Assembly: GCA_033961575.1 (NCBI GenBank)
Contig: CM066737.1
Span: 45,980,771 to 46,044,770, forward strand
Length of the DNA stretch: 64,000 nt
From: Aselliscus stoliczkanus
Lineage: Eukaryota > Chordata > Mammalia > Chiroptera > Hipposideridae
Direction: 5' to 3'
Shown: piece after piece, positions 1 through 10,996 of the stretch
How the letters are laid out: the number at the start of each line of letters is the position of its first letter
Numbering within the stretch: the first letter of the stretch is position 1
Notes under the pieces: generated by a model
Database searches by the model: none
Seen by the model: the letters and a program-made list of their open reading frames with translations, nothing else
What the model was told of the DNA's origin: nothing
Translations under genes and position numbers: made by a program

Positions 1-300
1 GAAAAATCTCAAATCAACAGACTATCATTACACTTAAGGATACTGGAAAAAGAATAGCAAAAAAAAAAAAAAACAAACAAAAACAAAAAACAAAGGGAGT
101 ACAAGGAATGAAATAATAAAGACCAGAGTAGAAATAAATGAAATAGAGAACAACAACAACAACAACAAAAACAATACAAAAGATCAATGAAACCAAGAGT
201 TGGACTTTGAAAAGATAAATAAAATCGACAAACCCTTTGCCAGACTCATTAAGAAAAAGGGAGTACACAAATTAATAAAATCAGAAATGAAAGAGGAGAA

Positions 301-2018
301 ATGAAAACAGATACCACTAAAATACAGAAAATTTTAAGAAAATTCGACGAGCAACTACATGCCAACAAATTTTACAATATGGAAGAAGTGGATAAATTTC
401 TAGAAGCATACAATCTAAGTCTGAACCAAAAAGAAACAGAAACTCTGAACAGACTGACTACTACAAAAGAAATTAAATCAGTAATCAACAGTCTCCCAAC
501 AAAGAAATGTCCTGGCCAGATGGCTTCACGGGTGAATTTTACAAAATATTCAAAAAAGAATTAATACCTATTCTTCTCAAAATAGTCCAAAAAATACAGA
601 AGGAGGGAAGGCTCCCAAACTCTTTCAATGAAGCCACTATCACCCTGATTCCTAAGTCAGACAAAGATATTACAAAAAAGGAAAACTATAGGCCAATATT
701 CCTAATGAACATAGATGCAAAAGTCCTCAACAAAATACTAACAAACTGAAGTCAGCATCACATTAAAAAGATCATATGCCACAATCAAGTGGGATTCATT
801 CCTGGTATGCAAGGTTGGTTCAATATCCGCAAATCAATTAACGTAATACATCACGTTAACAAAATGAAAAATAAAAATCGTATGATCATATCAATAGATG
901 CAGAAAAAGCATTTGAAAAAACCCAGCAGCCATTTATGATAAAAAGTCTTAGCAGGGCCGGCCGAGTGGAGCCGTGGTTAAGCGCTGGCTTGGGAAGCCA
1001 GCGGCTCCAGTTTGGGTTCCACATATGAGGGCCAGTGACACTGCCCTCAAAAAAAAAAAATCTTAACAAAGTGGGAATAGTGGGATCCTATCTCAGCATA
1101 ATAAATGCCACATATGATAAGCCCAGAGCAAATATAGTACTCAAAGTGAAAAGGCTAAAAGGTTTCCCCTTTAGATCTGGAACAAGACAAGGCTGCCCAC
1201 ATTCACCACTTCTATTTAACATAGTTCTGGAAGTTCTAGCCACAGCAATCAGACAAGAAAATGAAATATAAGGAATCCAAATTGAAAAGAAGGAAGGAAA
1301 ATTGTCATTATATTCAGATGACATGATACTATATAGAGAGAATGCCAAAGACTCCACCAAAAAACTGCTAGAACTGATAAACGAATTTGGTAAGGTAGCA
1401 GGATACAAAATTAATATTCAGAAATAAGTTGCATTTGCATATACCAATAATAAACTATCAGAAGAAGAAATCAGGAAATCAATCCCTTTTACAACTGCTT
1501 CAAAAACAATAAAATATCTAGAAATAAATTTAAATAAAGAGGTAAATGACCTGTTCTCAGAAAATTATGAGACACTGAAGAGAGAAATCAAAGAAGATAC
1601 AAATAAATGGAAATGCATACAATGTTCATGGAGTGGTAGAATTAATATAGTTAAAATGTCAATACTACTGAAAGCAATATATAGATTCAATGCAATTCCA
1701 ATCAAACTACCAAGGACATTTTTCTCAGAAATAGAACATATAATCTTAGAATTTATATGGGAATACAAAGGACCCCGAATAGCCACGGCAATCTTGAGAA
1801 ATAAGAACAAAGTGGGAGGCATCACGCTACCTGACATCAGAACATACTACAAGGCTACAGTCATCAAAACAGTAAGGTACTGGCATAAAAACAGACACAT
1901 AGACCAATGGAACAGAATACAGAGACCAGGAATAAACCCATCTATATACTGTCATTTAATCTATGACAATGGAAGCAAGAATTTACATTGCAGTAAAGAT
2001 ATTCTATTTAATAAATAA
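301..2018 (+). pseudogene. L1-A ORF2 reverse transcriptase remnant
   Basis: ORF2 encodes the L1 endonuclease/reverse transcriptase that copies L1 RNA into the genome by target-primed reverse transcription. Visible here are the RT motif with SIDAEKAF (about 893-916), the [14 protein letters not shown] motif (about 1180-1221) and the catalytic YxDD box as YSDDM (about 1309-1326). A further block, 1656-2018, holds the thumb and downstream region. Reading needs several frame changes plus removal of the SINE at 955-1060, and in-frame stops occur (for example after INIQK near 1425). It cannot make a full protein. Confidence 0.9.
955..1060 (+). mobile_element. SINE family A, short form
   Basis: tRNA-like head with GGCCGAGTGG, GGTTAAG (A-box region) and a degenerate B box (GTTTGGGTTCC), then ACATATGAGGGCCAGTGACA, CTGCCCTC and an A-tail. 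It is flanked by a target-site duplication of about 14 bp (941-954 and about 1055-1068, related to AAAAGTCTTAGCA), which places it inside L1-A ORF2. The head resembles a serine-type tRNA without its variable arm; that origin is my inference. Confidence 0.9.
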
Positions 2019-2844
2019 TGCTGGGAAAATAGGACTGACACGTGCAAAAATAAGAAAATTGGACCACCTACTTACACCATATATGAGAACAAACTCAAAA
2101 TGGATTAAAGACCTGAAACCATAAAACTCATAGAATAGGGAGTGAATTTTTCCCTGAGCAATGTTTTTACTGATGTATCCCCTCAAGCTAGGGAAATAAA
2201 AGAAAAAGTGAACATATAGGATTACATCAAACTTAAAAATTTTTTCAAAGCAAAGGAAATCCTCAATAATACAAAAAGGCAGCCTACTGAATGGAAGAAG
2301 ATATTTGCCAATGATATATCTGAAAAGGGGTTAATATCCAAAATGTATAAAATGCTCATTAAACTAAAAAATAAAAAGATAAGCAACCCAATTAAAAAAT
2401 GGGCAGAGGATATGAAGAGGCATTTTTATAAAGATGGACAACAGCATATGAAAAAATGTTCAACCTCACTAATCATCAGAGAAATGCAAATAAAAACCAC
2501 AATGACATACCACCTCACAGAATGGCTATCATCAATAAATCAACAAACAACAAGTTTGCTGGTGAGGCTGTGGAGAAAAGGGAACCCTGGTGCACTATTG
2601 TTGGGACTGCAGATTGGTGCAGCCATTATGGAAATCAGTATGGGTGTATCTCAATAAACTGGAAATGGAACTACCATATGACCCAGCAATTCCATTCTTG
2701 GTATCTATCCAGAAGAATCCAAATCATTAATTCGAAAAAATGTATGCACCCCTATGTTTATTGCAGCACTATTTAAAATAGTCAAGACTTGGAAACAAAC
2801 GAAATGCCTGTTAGTAGATGATTGGATTAAGAAACTGTGGTACA

Positions 2845-3270
2845 GGGCCAGCCGAGTGGCGCGTTGGCTAAGAGCTGGCTTGGGATGCCAGCAGCCCTGG
2901 ATTGGATCCCACAGCTAAGATGGTGAACAACAGCTCCAAACGGAGCTGGGATGCTGTGAGTCCCTGGGACAGCATAGCTGCAGCCCCTGCTGCAGTGGGC
3001 TGCCATAGGCTACAGTGCGTGGCCGGCAGCCAGCATGAGCAGCTGGCAGCCAGTGTGATGTGCCAAAATCCTCTGTGAGTTACCGACCAGAGGCCGGCAA
3101 CTGATCTGCCTCACTCGAGAAGAGCACAATAATGATACCAACACGTGCCATGAAGCAACGTCCTCCACAAATAGGCTGAAGAACAAAAGGCCAGCAACTT
3201 GTCTGTTCCCCTACCCCAGTACCCCAATGCTGTTCCCCTCCCCCAATTCCCCAATAAAATCTTTAAAAAA
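2845..3270 (+). mobile_element. SINE family A, long form
   Basis: Same tRNA-like head as the short form, continued by a module starting near the AGCTAAGATGG motif, a GC-rich part with repeated GAGTGGC/CAGCCAG blocks, and a C-rich 3' tail ending CCAATAAAATCTTTAAA. The exact duplication AAACTGTGGTACA lies at 2832-2844 and 3271-3283. The interrupted L1 reads through cleanly once the SINE is removed. Confidence 0.92.
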
Positions 3271-3954
3271 AAACTGTGGTACATTTATACAATGAAATAT
3301 TACTCTGCTATAAAAAAGAATGTAATCATACATTTTGCAATGATATGGATGGACCTAGAGAATATTATGTTAAGTGAAATAAGTCAGTTAGAGAAAGGCA
3401 AATACCATATGATATCACTTAAATATGGAATCTGAAAAACTGAATGAACAAGCAAACTAAAAATAAACAGTCTCGTAGATATAGAGGAAAACTGAGCATT
3501 GCTAGTTGGGGGGGGATAAGGAAGAAAGGAAAGAGATTAGACAGCATAAATAGGTAACTACAATATTGCCACAGGGATATGAAACACACTTCAGGGAATA
3601 TAATAATGATGTAAATATTTTGTGGGGTGTCAGATGGTCATATGTCTCGTTAGGGAGACCACTTCATGGATGGAGTAGAGGCATTATCACTGCACTGTAC
3701 ACCTGAAGCTGATGATGTATAACATTGTATGCCAACTGTAACTGAATATATAGATAGTCACGGGCATTGTAGTATACTGTGGAAGGGAGTCAAAGAAATT
3801 TTAATAGATATGTATGATATGGGGAGGGAGTGTGGTGGCAAACTTGGGGAGAGGCTTGTCACTTTGAGGGGTAAAATGTATAACTATTGCACTGTGTTGT
3901 ACAACTGAAACTAATTTTAAAAAATTATTTCATTATAAAAGAAGTTAAAAAAAA

Positions 3955-4125
3955 GAAAGTGAGTGTGAGAAAAAGAAAAAGAAAAAAAAAAGAAAAAATT
4001 ATGTATGTCTACACACCTATATTTGGACCTATATTCACCTTTATGCACTGATATATATGCCTATATTAAAGCTAAAAAATGATAATAATGGAATAGAAAT
4101 AAAAACCCCAAATCAAGCAACCAAA
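3955..4125 (-). mobile_element. Fragment of an L1-E-type 5'UTR, inverted
   Basis: The reverse complement of this stretch follows the L1-E 5'UTR around 33590-33760: a GGTTTTATTTCTATT-like start, the ATTATTATCATTTT block, the run of TATAGG...GTGAATATA...GTCCAAATATA words and the T/C-rich run. It lies directly against the A-rich tail of L1-A and points the other way. No second L1 body is attached. It may be the 5' relic of an L1 otherwise removed. Confidence 0.6.
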
Positions 4126-4202
4126 AAAAGAAGAAATGAATAGAAAATGGTGGAGAGAAGGAGAAATAATGGTAAGTAGAAGAAGCTGATGATTGCCTTA
4201 TA

Positions 4203-4612
4203 CTAGGTCAAAAAATCAAGTTTCTGACCTCATCCTAGAAAAATTGCTACATACCTCTTTGCTGAATATCACTATGATCACCTTGGAAGTACTCCCCTTG
4301 GGAAGATAAGCACCGATTCCAGCTCCTACTCTATTCTTCACAGCAATTTTGGAATTGTTTCTGGAATGGCCATCAAAGCTGTCATTGTATTAGCCTTGAT
4401 GTCCTCAATGTCATCAAAATGTCGTCCTTTCATTATTTCCTTTACCTTTGGGTAAAGAAAGACTTCATTGGGGGCCAAATAAGGTGAGTAGGGAGGGTGT
4501 TGCAATACAGTTATTTCTTTATTGGCTTAAAACTCCCTCACAGACAGTGCTGGGTGAGCTAGTGCATTGTTGTGATGAAAGAGCCAAGACTTGGCAAAAA
4601 GTTCATGCTGTC
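4203..4612 (-). pseudogene. Mariner transposase, C-terminal fragment
   Basis: Read on the minus strand it carries FHHNNALAHPALSVREF, then HPPYSPYLAPNEVFLYP, and the C-terminal end of a mariner transposase. These line up with the better copy at 21524-22786. In a working enzyme the HDN aspartate and the Asp of the LAPND-type motif bind metal; here they read N and E. An in-frame stop follows SVREF. A 3' inverted-repeat end lies beside TA at 4201-4202. The 5' part is missing, cut at the start of the next L1 block. Confidence 0.82.
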
Positions 4613-5688
4613 TAATTTTTTTTCTTTCTTTGTGAAAGTAACATTAAAAAAATTAGATTCAGGTGTACAACACAGTGTAATAGTTATACTTTTTACCCCT
4701 CAAAGCGACCCTCCTCCCCCAATCCAAGGCCCCACTCCCCCACAATATCATACTATTACACATGCCCCTGTCAACGCAGCACAAGCTGTGAGGTGGTTGG
4801 GGATCCGAGGCGGCTCGTGCACTCCAGGGTCTCAATGAGCAGCCTGTTGCAGCTGGAGCATGCCCACCAGGTGTTCCCCTGTCAACGCAGCACAAGCTTT
4901 GCGGATCGTGGGGACCTGAGGTGGCTTGCGCACTCCCATGTCTCAGGGAGCAGCCTGTTGGAGCCGGAGGCAACCCGACCAGTATTTCCCTGGCAACACA
5001 GTATAAGCCGGACAGAGGATGGGGATCCAATGCCACATGCGCATGCACGCACGCACACACGCACTTCTGTGGCAACTCCACCAGACCAATGTGTTTCCAG
5101 ACCTGATCCTCTGTGGGAGGGCCCAACTCTCACAAAATGGCGCCCTCATTACACCACTTGCATGCAGGCTCCACACCAGTGGAACAACAGTGAAAAAACC
5201 TCCAGCCTTTGCACCAAAGGTGCTCAGTTCAGTCCGTCCCCGCAGGCTCCTGGGCCTGGCTCACACAGCCACTCCCTCCAACAGGAACCAGGTAAGTGCT
5301 CACCTGCAAGCAAGCCCCTGCGCCAGCCCCACTGATTCTCTAGCCGCTCTTAGCCTCACTGAGCTGAGCAAAGAGAGTCCTCACTAATTTACTGCCAGCT
5401 ATCTTGGAACTCCTCTTTGTGGCAAAGGAACTCTGGGGTGGTGAGCTTGGTGTGCGGACAGAGGGTCTCTCCCCTAACCAGAGAAGCTTCCCCACAGCTG
5501 GGGCTTCCCTCACAGGGTTCACCCTCTCTCATCTTCGCCCCTCCTTCCAGACCCGACTTGGCCTCCTCTTTAAGTTTTTAATTTAGTGGTTCTGTTCATC
5601 TAGTGTTCCGGGGACCTCCAGGGTTCAATGCTGTATAATTTGTTTGTAATTTTTGTGTGATCCTAGGAGGCAGTTAGCACAGCGTCTC
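4613..5688 (-). mobile_element. Chimeric L1 block: 3'UTR end joined to a complete 5'UTR
   Basis: In L1 sense (minus strand) the block starts at the 5' end of a bat-type L1 5'UTR near 5688 (AGACGCTGTGCTAACTGCC), runs about 920 bp through that 5'UTR, then jumps near 4765 to the last ~130 bp of an L1 3'UTR. ORF1 and ORF2 are absent. The 5'UTR contains about two and a half copies of the 111 bp module (4770-5030). Immediately upstream on the plus strand, 5689 onward is ORF2 of L1-B in the same orientation, so this block sits where the ORF2 C-terminus and 3'UTR of L1-B should be. Recombination, an RNA-level join or template switching could explain it. Confidence 0.75.
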
Positions 5689-6285
5689 AAATGCAACTGA
5701 TTTCTGAATATTAATTTTGTATCCTGTTACCTTACTGAATTCATTTATCAATTTTAACAATTTTTTGTTGGAACCTTTGTGATTCTCTATATATAGTGTC
5801 ATGTCTTCTGCATATAATGACAATTTTATTCCCTCCTTTCCAATTTAGATGCCTTTTATTTTATTTTCTTGTCTGATTGCTGTTGTTAGAACTTCCAGGA
5901 CTATGTTGAATTGTAGTGGTGAAAGTGGGGAGCCTGGTCTTTTTCCTGATCCTACGGGGAAATCCCCATTGAGTACGATGTTTACTGTGGGCTTATCATA
6001 TATGGCCTTTATTTTTTTGAGCTATGATCCCAGTATTCCCACTTTGCTAAGAGTTTTTTTAAAATCATAAATGGCTGCTGGATTTTGTCATATGCTTTTT
6101 CTGCATCTATTGATATGATCATATGATTTTTAATTTTCATTTTGTTAATGTGATGTATGACATTAATTGATTTGCGGATATTGAACCAATCTTACATGCC
6201 AGGAATGAATCCGACTTGATCATGTTGTATGATCTTTTTAATGTGATGCTGAAATCAGTTTGCTAGTATTTTGTTGATGATTTTT

Positions 6286-6689
6286 TAAAAAAATTTTTTG
6301 GGGGGTAATTGGGGAAGGGGAACAGTGTTGGGAAATTGGGGAAGGGGAACAGTCAAATTGTCCTTCAGTCTTAGTTCAGAGGTCTCAGCTAGCTCAGCTC
6401 TCAGTCCAGTGGCCATCCTGCCACCTGTCGGCAGCTCGAGGCCACTCAGCTCAAGGTGCCTTGTTCAATCTAGTTGTGGGTGGGTGTGGCCCACCATCCC
6501 ATGCAAAGTCCAACTGGCAACCTTGTTCTTACGAGCACGTGCTCTCACTAGCTGAGCCATGCTGCCACCTGTCGGTAGCTCAGTGGCACCTGAGCTCGGG
6601 TGCAACTCACTGGCCCATGTGGGAATCAAATTGGTAACCCTGTTGTTTAGAGCTCACGATCTTAACCAACTGAGCCACTTGGCTGACCC
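6286..6689 (-). mobile_element. SINE family B, long form
   Basis: Minus-strand SINE with a tRNA-like head ending at GGGTCAGCCAAGTGGCTCAG (6671-6690), a second GATGGCTCAGC-type unit with GGTTGCCAGTTGGA, and a C-rich tail at the plus-strand start. The flanks TGTTGATGATTTTT and TGTTCAGGATTTTT are an aged target-site duplication. It lies in L1-B ORF2. Confidence 0.85.
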
Positions 6690-6865
6690 TGTTCAGGATT
6701 TTTGCATCTATGTTCATTAGTGATATTGGCCTGTAAGTTTTTTTTTAATATCTTTGTCTGATTTTTTTTTATCAGCATAATAGTGGCCTCATAAAATGTG
6801 CTTGGGAGCCTTTCCTCCTTCTGTATTTTTTGGAATAGTTTGAGGAGAATAGGTATTCGTTATTT

Positions 6866-8528
6866 TTTTTTGTTTTTTTTTAATTTTTATTTCAAGGCAC
6901 ATTTAATTTAATATCAAGAGTGCAATACAAAAGGCCCAAATACAATGAAGGAACACATTCCCCCATTAACACCAATGACAATTCTCTTTCAACATGTGCC
7001 TGTTGAATGGAATGGGGATTTAATAAATTTCACTACTAAAAAAAAATAACACAGTGAGTCTCATCACAGCCAATATCCTTATACAATCTAGTTGTGAAAT
7101 GAATGTTTATAATGCTTCAAACAGTTTAAACCTGAAGTTTGATACCAAACCTTCATGTTGTACAGTCCTCAATAAGATTATCTACAGTATTTGCAACCAT
7201 TCAGAGGACAAACCATTGATTAAAACCACATTGATTTAAGGCTCAATCAAGTAATCTAGAGCCCCAAACTAAATGGTTAAATATATGAACTACTTGTACT
7301 GAGATCTATTAATTGATTCCCTCATAGCTATATTAAGTTGTTTCTTAGGAAATAAATCCTTTAAAGGCAAAATTCACCTCATTTGAGTTTTGACCCAGAA
7401 GTTCAACAACAATCACAAGTCCACAGTCTTATTGGCAAAACTGATATACAGTGTCTCTAAGTCACTATGCTCAAGGTTAAGAGCGATGCATTCCATTTTT
7501 ACATTTTACTGGAATTTTACATGTTCAGTTCATGATTTTATATCTCTAGGTTTTCATTCCTCCAAACTGTCTGAAGACACAGTGTGCCACAGACTTAAGA
7601 CTTCTGTTTCTCCCTCTATTTTCTTCAAACAGAAACATTTCTCAAGCGTCTACATGTTATAGAAGGGGAATTTTTCGGAGGTGGCCACTTCTTTGGAATA
7701 GTCCGACGCCATCAGGCCTCTGAAGCAAGGGGAGGGGGAAGAGAAAAAAAGCTGAAACACAAGGTTCATCTGGTAAGTTTTACATTAACCATTACAAGCT
7801 GGACAGTATAAGAATGTGGCTTTTTTTTGGCTCAAAAAGTCTGAGTCTTGGTGTGGAAACGAGTACTTGGCTGTCCCACCACAGCTTTCTCGTAGTGGGA
7901 CTGTCAGGGAAGTCTTGACTGGGGAGTATGATTTGTTTACCTATCAGGTGTAAACTTCCAGGTACTCAGTTCATTTTGGGCTTGTTCCAGTTTGTCTTTA
8001 GTCTGTTCCAGTTCACCTTTCATTTTTAGGAAAAACAAGTTGATGGCTGGGTCTACCATTGTTGATCTCGGTTGGGCCACACCAGGCTGCTGGACTTGCT
8101 TGAGGTACTGGATTTGAGTAGTACACTCTTGCATTTCTTGCTCCTTGGTTGCTAGTCGCATTATGAGGATGTTTTCCCTGCGTGCAGACTCTTGCTGTTG
8201 TTGCTATAGTTTTTCTTCTGACTCCCTTAAGCCAGTTACATCATTAGAGTTAAGATCTGTGTACTTGCCCTCCAAAGCTTGCACATATGCTTTATACTGT
8301 TTCCATCTTTTTCGGAAGAGGTTCCTCGTTGGTCATCTTGAATGCCGTGACCTCCCGACGCGGAGGCAACCCCCCAACCGCAGCCGGACCCCCGCCGCGG
8401 GGAGCAAAGGCGAAAGCGCAGTGGCCCGTCGGGGCCGGGCAGTGCGGAAAAAGGCGCTGCGCCTTGGGGGCACGCCCCGAGGCCCCCAGCGCACCGCAGG
8501 TTCCGTGGGGGAGGGAGCGAGACGGAGC
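6866..8528 (-). pseudogene. WTAP: Processed WTAP pseudogene, from the short mRNA isoform
   Basis: The intronless minus-strand copy matches WTAP, a regulatory subunit of the nuclear m6A RNA methyltransferase complex. Order: GC-rich 5'UTR (8528 to about 8340), start codon with MTNEEPLPKK, a deletion of about 56 bp covering codons 11-29 that shifts frame, a stop replacing Lys after EEKL (near 8202), then a clean 74-codon block (8161-7937) from MRLATKEQEMQEC to FTPDR and stop. As I recall, human WTAP has a 151-residue isoform ending FTPDR, so the source was probably that short mRNA; sequence after the stop begins GTAAAC, like a read-through splice donor. AATAAA (minus strand, 6891-6886) precedes a degenerate A-tail. 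A 15 bp duplication (6851-6865, 8529-8543, one mismatch) marks L1-mediated insertion into L1-B. Confidence 0.93.
8345..8528 (-). other. CpG-rich 5'UTR of the WTAP retrocopy
   Basis: This 184 bp stretch is strongly GC-rich with many CpG pairs, unlike the AT-rich surroundings. It is the copied 5'UTR of the WTAP mRNA, so a CpG-island caller would flag it, but it is transported sequence. Whether it has promoter activity cannot be judged from the sequence. Confidence 0.8.
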
Positions 8529-9428
8529 AGGTATTTGTTATTTATTGAATGTTTTGCAAAATTCAACTGTGAAGCCATCTGGTTCAGGACTTTTGTTTTT
8601 TAAAAGCTTGTTGATTACTGATTCAATTTCTTTGGTAATTAGTCTGTTCAGAGTTTCTGTTTCTTCTTGGTTCAGACTTTTTAGATTGTACACTTCTAGA
8701 AATTTATCCATTTCTTCCAGATTGTCGAATTTGTTGGTATATAGTTGCTTGTAGTATTTTCTTAAAATTTTCTGTATTTCTGTGGTATCTGTTGTCACTT
8801 GTCTTCTTTCATTTCTGATTTTATTTTTGCATCCTCTCTCTCTTTTTCTTGGTGAGCCTGGCTAAGGGTTTGTTGATTTGGTTTATCTTTTCAAAAAAAC
8901 AACTCTTGGTTTCATTGACCTTTTGTGTTGTTTTTTTTTTTGTCTCTATTTCATTTATTTCTGCTCAAATATTTATTATTTTCTTCATTGTATGCCCTTT
9001 GGACTTGTTTTGCTGTTCTTTTTCTGGTTCCCTTAGGTGTAAAGATAGTCTGTTGATTTGAGACTTTTCTTCCTTCTTTAGTGAGGCCTTCACTGCTGTG
9101 AACTTCATTCTTAGGACTGTTTTGCTGCATCACAGAGATTTTGGGTCATTGTGTTTTCATTTTCGTTTGTCTTGAGGTATCTTTTGATCTTCTCCATGAT
9201 CTCATTTTTGACCCACTCACTATTTAGTAGCATGTTATTCAGCCCCCATGTATTTGTGTGCTTTCCAGGTTTCTTCCTTAATTGATTTCCAGTTTCATAG
9301 CATTATGGTCAGAGAAGATGCTTGATGTGATTTCAATCTTCTTAAATTTGTTGAGACTTTTTTTGTGGCCTAGCATGTGGTCTATCTTAGAAAATGTTTC
9401 ATGTGCACTTGAAAAGAATGTATATTCA

Positions 9429-9536
9429 GGGCCGGCCGAGTGGTGTGGTGGTTAAGTGCTGGCTTGGGAAGCCAGCGGCCCCGGTTCAGTCTCACATATG
9501 AGGGTCAGTGACACTGCCCTCAAAAAAAAAAAAAAA
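9429..9536 (+). mobile_element. SINE family A, short form
   Basis: Clean head GGGCCGGCCGAGTGGTGTGG, GGTTAAGTGCTGG, B-box-like GGTTCAGTCTC, then CTGCCCTC and an A-run. The target duplication AAAAGAATGTATATTC (9412-9427) and AAAAGAATCTATATTC (9537-9552) differs at one base. The insertion is in the endonuclease part of L1-B. Confidence 0.92.
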
Positions 9537-10142
9537 AAAAGAATCTATATTCTGTTGCTTTGGGGTGAAATGCTCTAAAAATATCGATGAAATCCAGCTG
9601 GTCTAAAGTGTCATTTAAGGCCCCTATATCCATGTTGATTTTCTGTCTGGAATATCTGTCCATTGGTGACAACAGGGTGTTGAAGTCCCCTACTACAATA
9701 GTGTTGTTGTTGATCTCTGTCTCTGTGTCTGTCAAAACCTGTTTTATATATTTAGGAGCTCCTATATTGGTTGCATTGGGTTATGTCCTCTTGGTGAATC
9801 AATCCCTTTATTATGATATAGTGCCCTTTTTGTCTTTTATTGCAGTCTTATTTTGTCCAAAATAAGTATTGCTACTCCAGCTTTTTTATCCTTTCCATTT
9901 GCATGAAATATCTTATTCCATCCCTTTACTTTCAGTCTGTGTGTGTATTTTGATCTGAGATTAGTCTCTTGAAGACAGCATTTGCATGGGCCTGTTTTCT
10001 TATTCACTCAGCCACTCTGTGTCTTTTGATTGGAGCATTTAGCCCATTCACATTTAGAGTGATTACTCATAGGTGCATATTTATTGCCATTTTGTTATTT
10101 GTATTTTTGGTATTCGTGGGTTAGCTTCTTTTCTCCTTTCCT

Positions 10143-10996
10143 CTGTTTAAAAAAGCCCTTTTCACATTTCCTGAAATGCTGGCTTGGTGGTAATGAATTC
10201 CTTAAGCTTATTCTTTTCTGAGAAGCTTTTCATGTCTCCTTCAATTTCAAGTGATAGCCGTGCTGGGTAGAGCAACCTTGGTTATAGGCCTTTGTTTTGT
10301 GTCACTTTGAGTATCTCCTGCCACTCCCTTCTGGCCTGAAGAGTTTCTGTAGGAAAATCAGCTGTTAGTCTTATATTAGTTCTTTTATATGCAGCCTGCT
10401 GTCTTTCTCTTGCTGCTTTTAGGATTCTGTCTTTGTCTTTAAGTTTTCCCATTTTAACTATGATGTGTCTTGTTGTGGACCTGTTGGGGTTCAGCCTTTT
10501 GGAACTCTCTGCACTTCCTGGGCTTTTATGTCGATTTCCTTCACCAGGGTAGGGAAGATTTCAGTCATTATTTCTTCAAATACATTCTCAATCCCTTGCT
10601 TCTTCTCTTCTCCTTCTGGTATTCCTATGATGCCATTGTTATGCTTGATGTAGTCCCGCAGGTCTCTTAAACTATTTCCATTGTTTTTTATTCTTTTGTC
10701 TTTTTGTTTTTCCACCTGGGTGATTTCTGCTATTCTCTCTTCTAAATTGCTAACCCAGTCTTCTGCTTCATCCAGTGTACTGGAGATTCCTTTGAGTGTG
10801 TTCTTCATTTCAGTTATTGTATTCTTTAGTTCTAACGTTGTTTTTTTATGATTTCTCTATCCTTCTTTATGTCCTCACTATGTTCCTTAAACAATCATAT
10901 CATCAGTGTTCTAAACTCTGTGTCTGAAAGTTTGGATACTTCTGTTTCATTTTGTTCCATTTCTAGAGGTTTCTTCTGATATTTTACCTGGCACAT
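10143..10996 (-). pseudogene. L1-B ORF1 (RNA-binding protein) remnant
   Basis: ORF1 protein is the trimeric RNA-binding chaperone of the L1 particle. The minus-strand start is ATG at 10996-10994. The longest open part, 10808-10491, carries a coiled-coil stretch (DEAEDWVSNLEERIAEITQV) followed by IIGIPEGEE and the start of the RRM-like domain. The C-terminal part (about 10480-10200) is recognisable from rearranged TYKG/ARREW words. Frame breaks separate the pieces. Confidence 0.85.

Larger units (their letters stand above)
1..3954 (+). mobile_element. LINE-1 copy A, 3' half (ORF2 remainder and 3'UTR)
   Basis: This L1 runs in from before the window. Its first bases match the ORF2 endonuclease-RT linker seen again near 51158 in copy I. 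The order is linker (1-300), reverse transcriptase (300-2040), ORF2 C-terminal end (2340-2820) and 3'UTR (3270-3954), ending in the same CACTGTGTTGTACAACTGAA stretch seen at other L1 3' ends here, then an A-rich tail. Two SINEs interrupt it. Frameshifts and stops break every long frame, so it is a dead copy. The 5' end lies outside the window, so no flanking duplication can be checked. Confidence 0.93.

Noticed and set aside
955..1060. Possible tRNA gene (A and B boxes present)
   Set aside because: Part of a many-copy SINE with A-tail and target-site duplication; the acceptor stem cannot close.
4793..5387. Several overlapping open frames of 60-180 codons on both strands
   Set aside because: They lie in GC-rich L1 5'UTR sequence; long chance frames on both strands are expected there and no domain is visible.
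8145..8754. Plus-strand frames of 152 and 155 codons
   Set aside because: They are antisense to the WTAP retrocopy and run into L1; arginine- and glycine-rich residues come from the CpG-rich 5'UTR.
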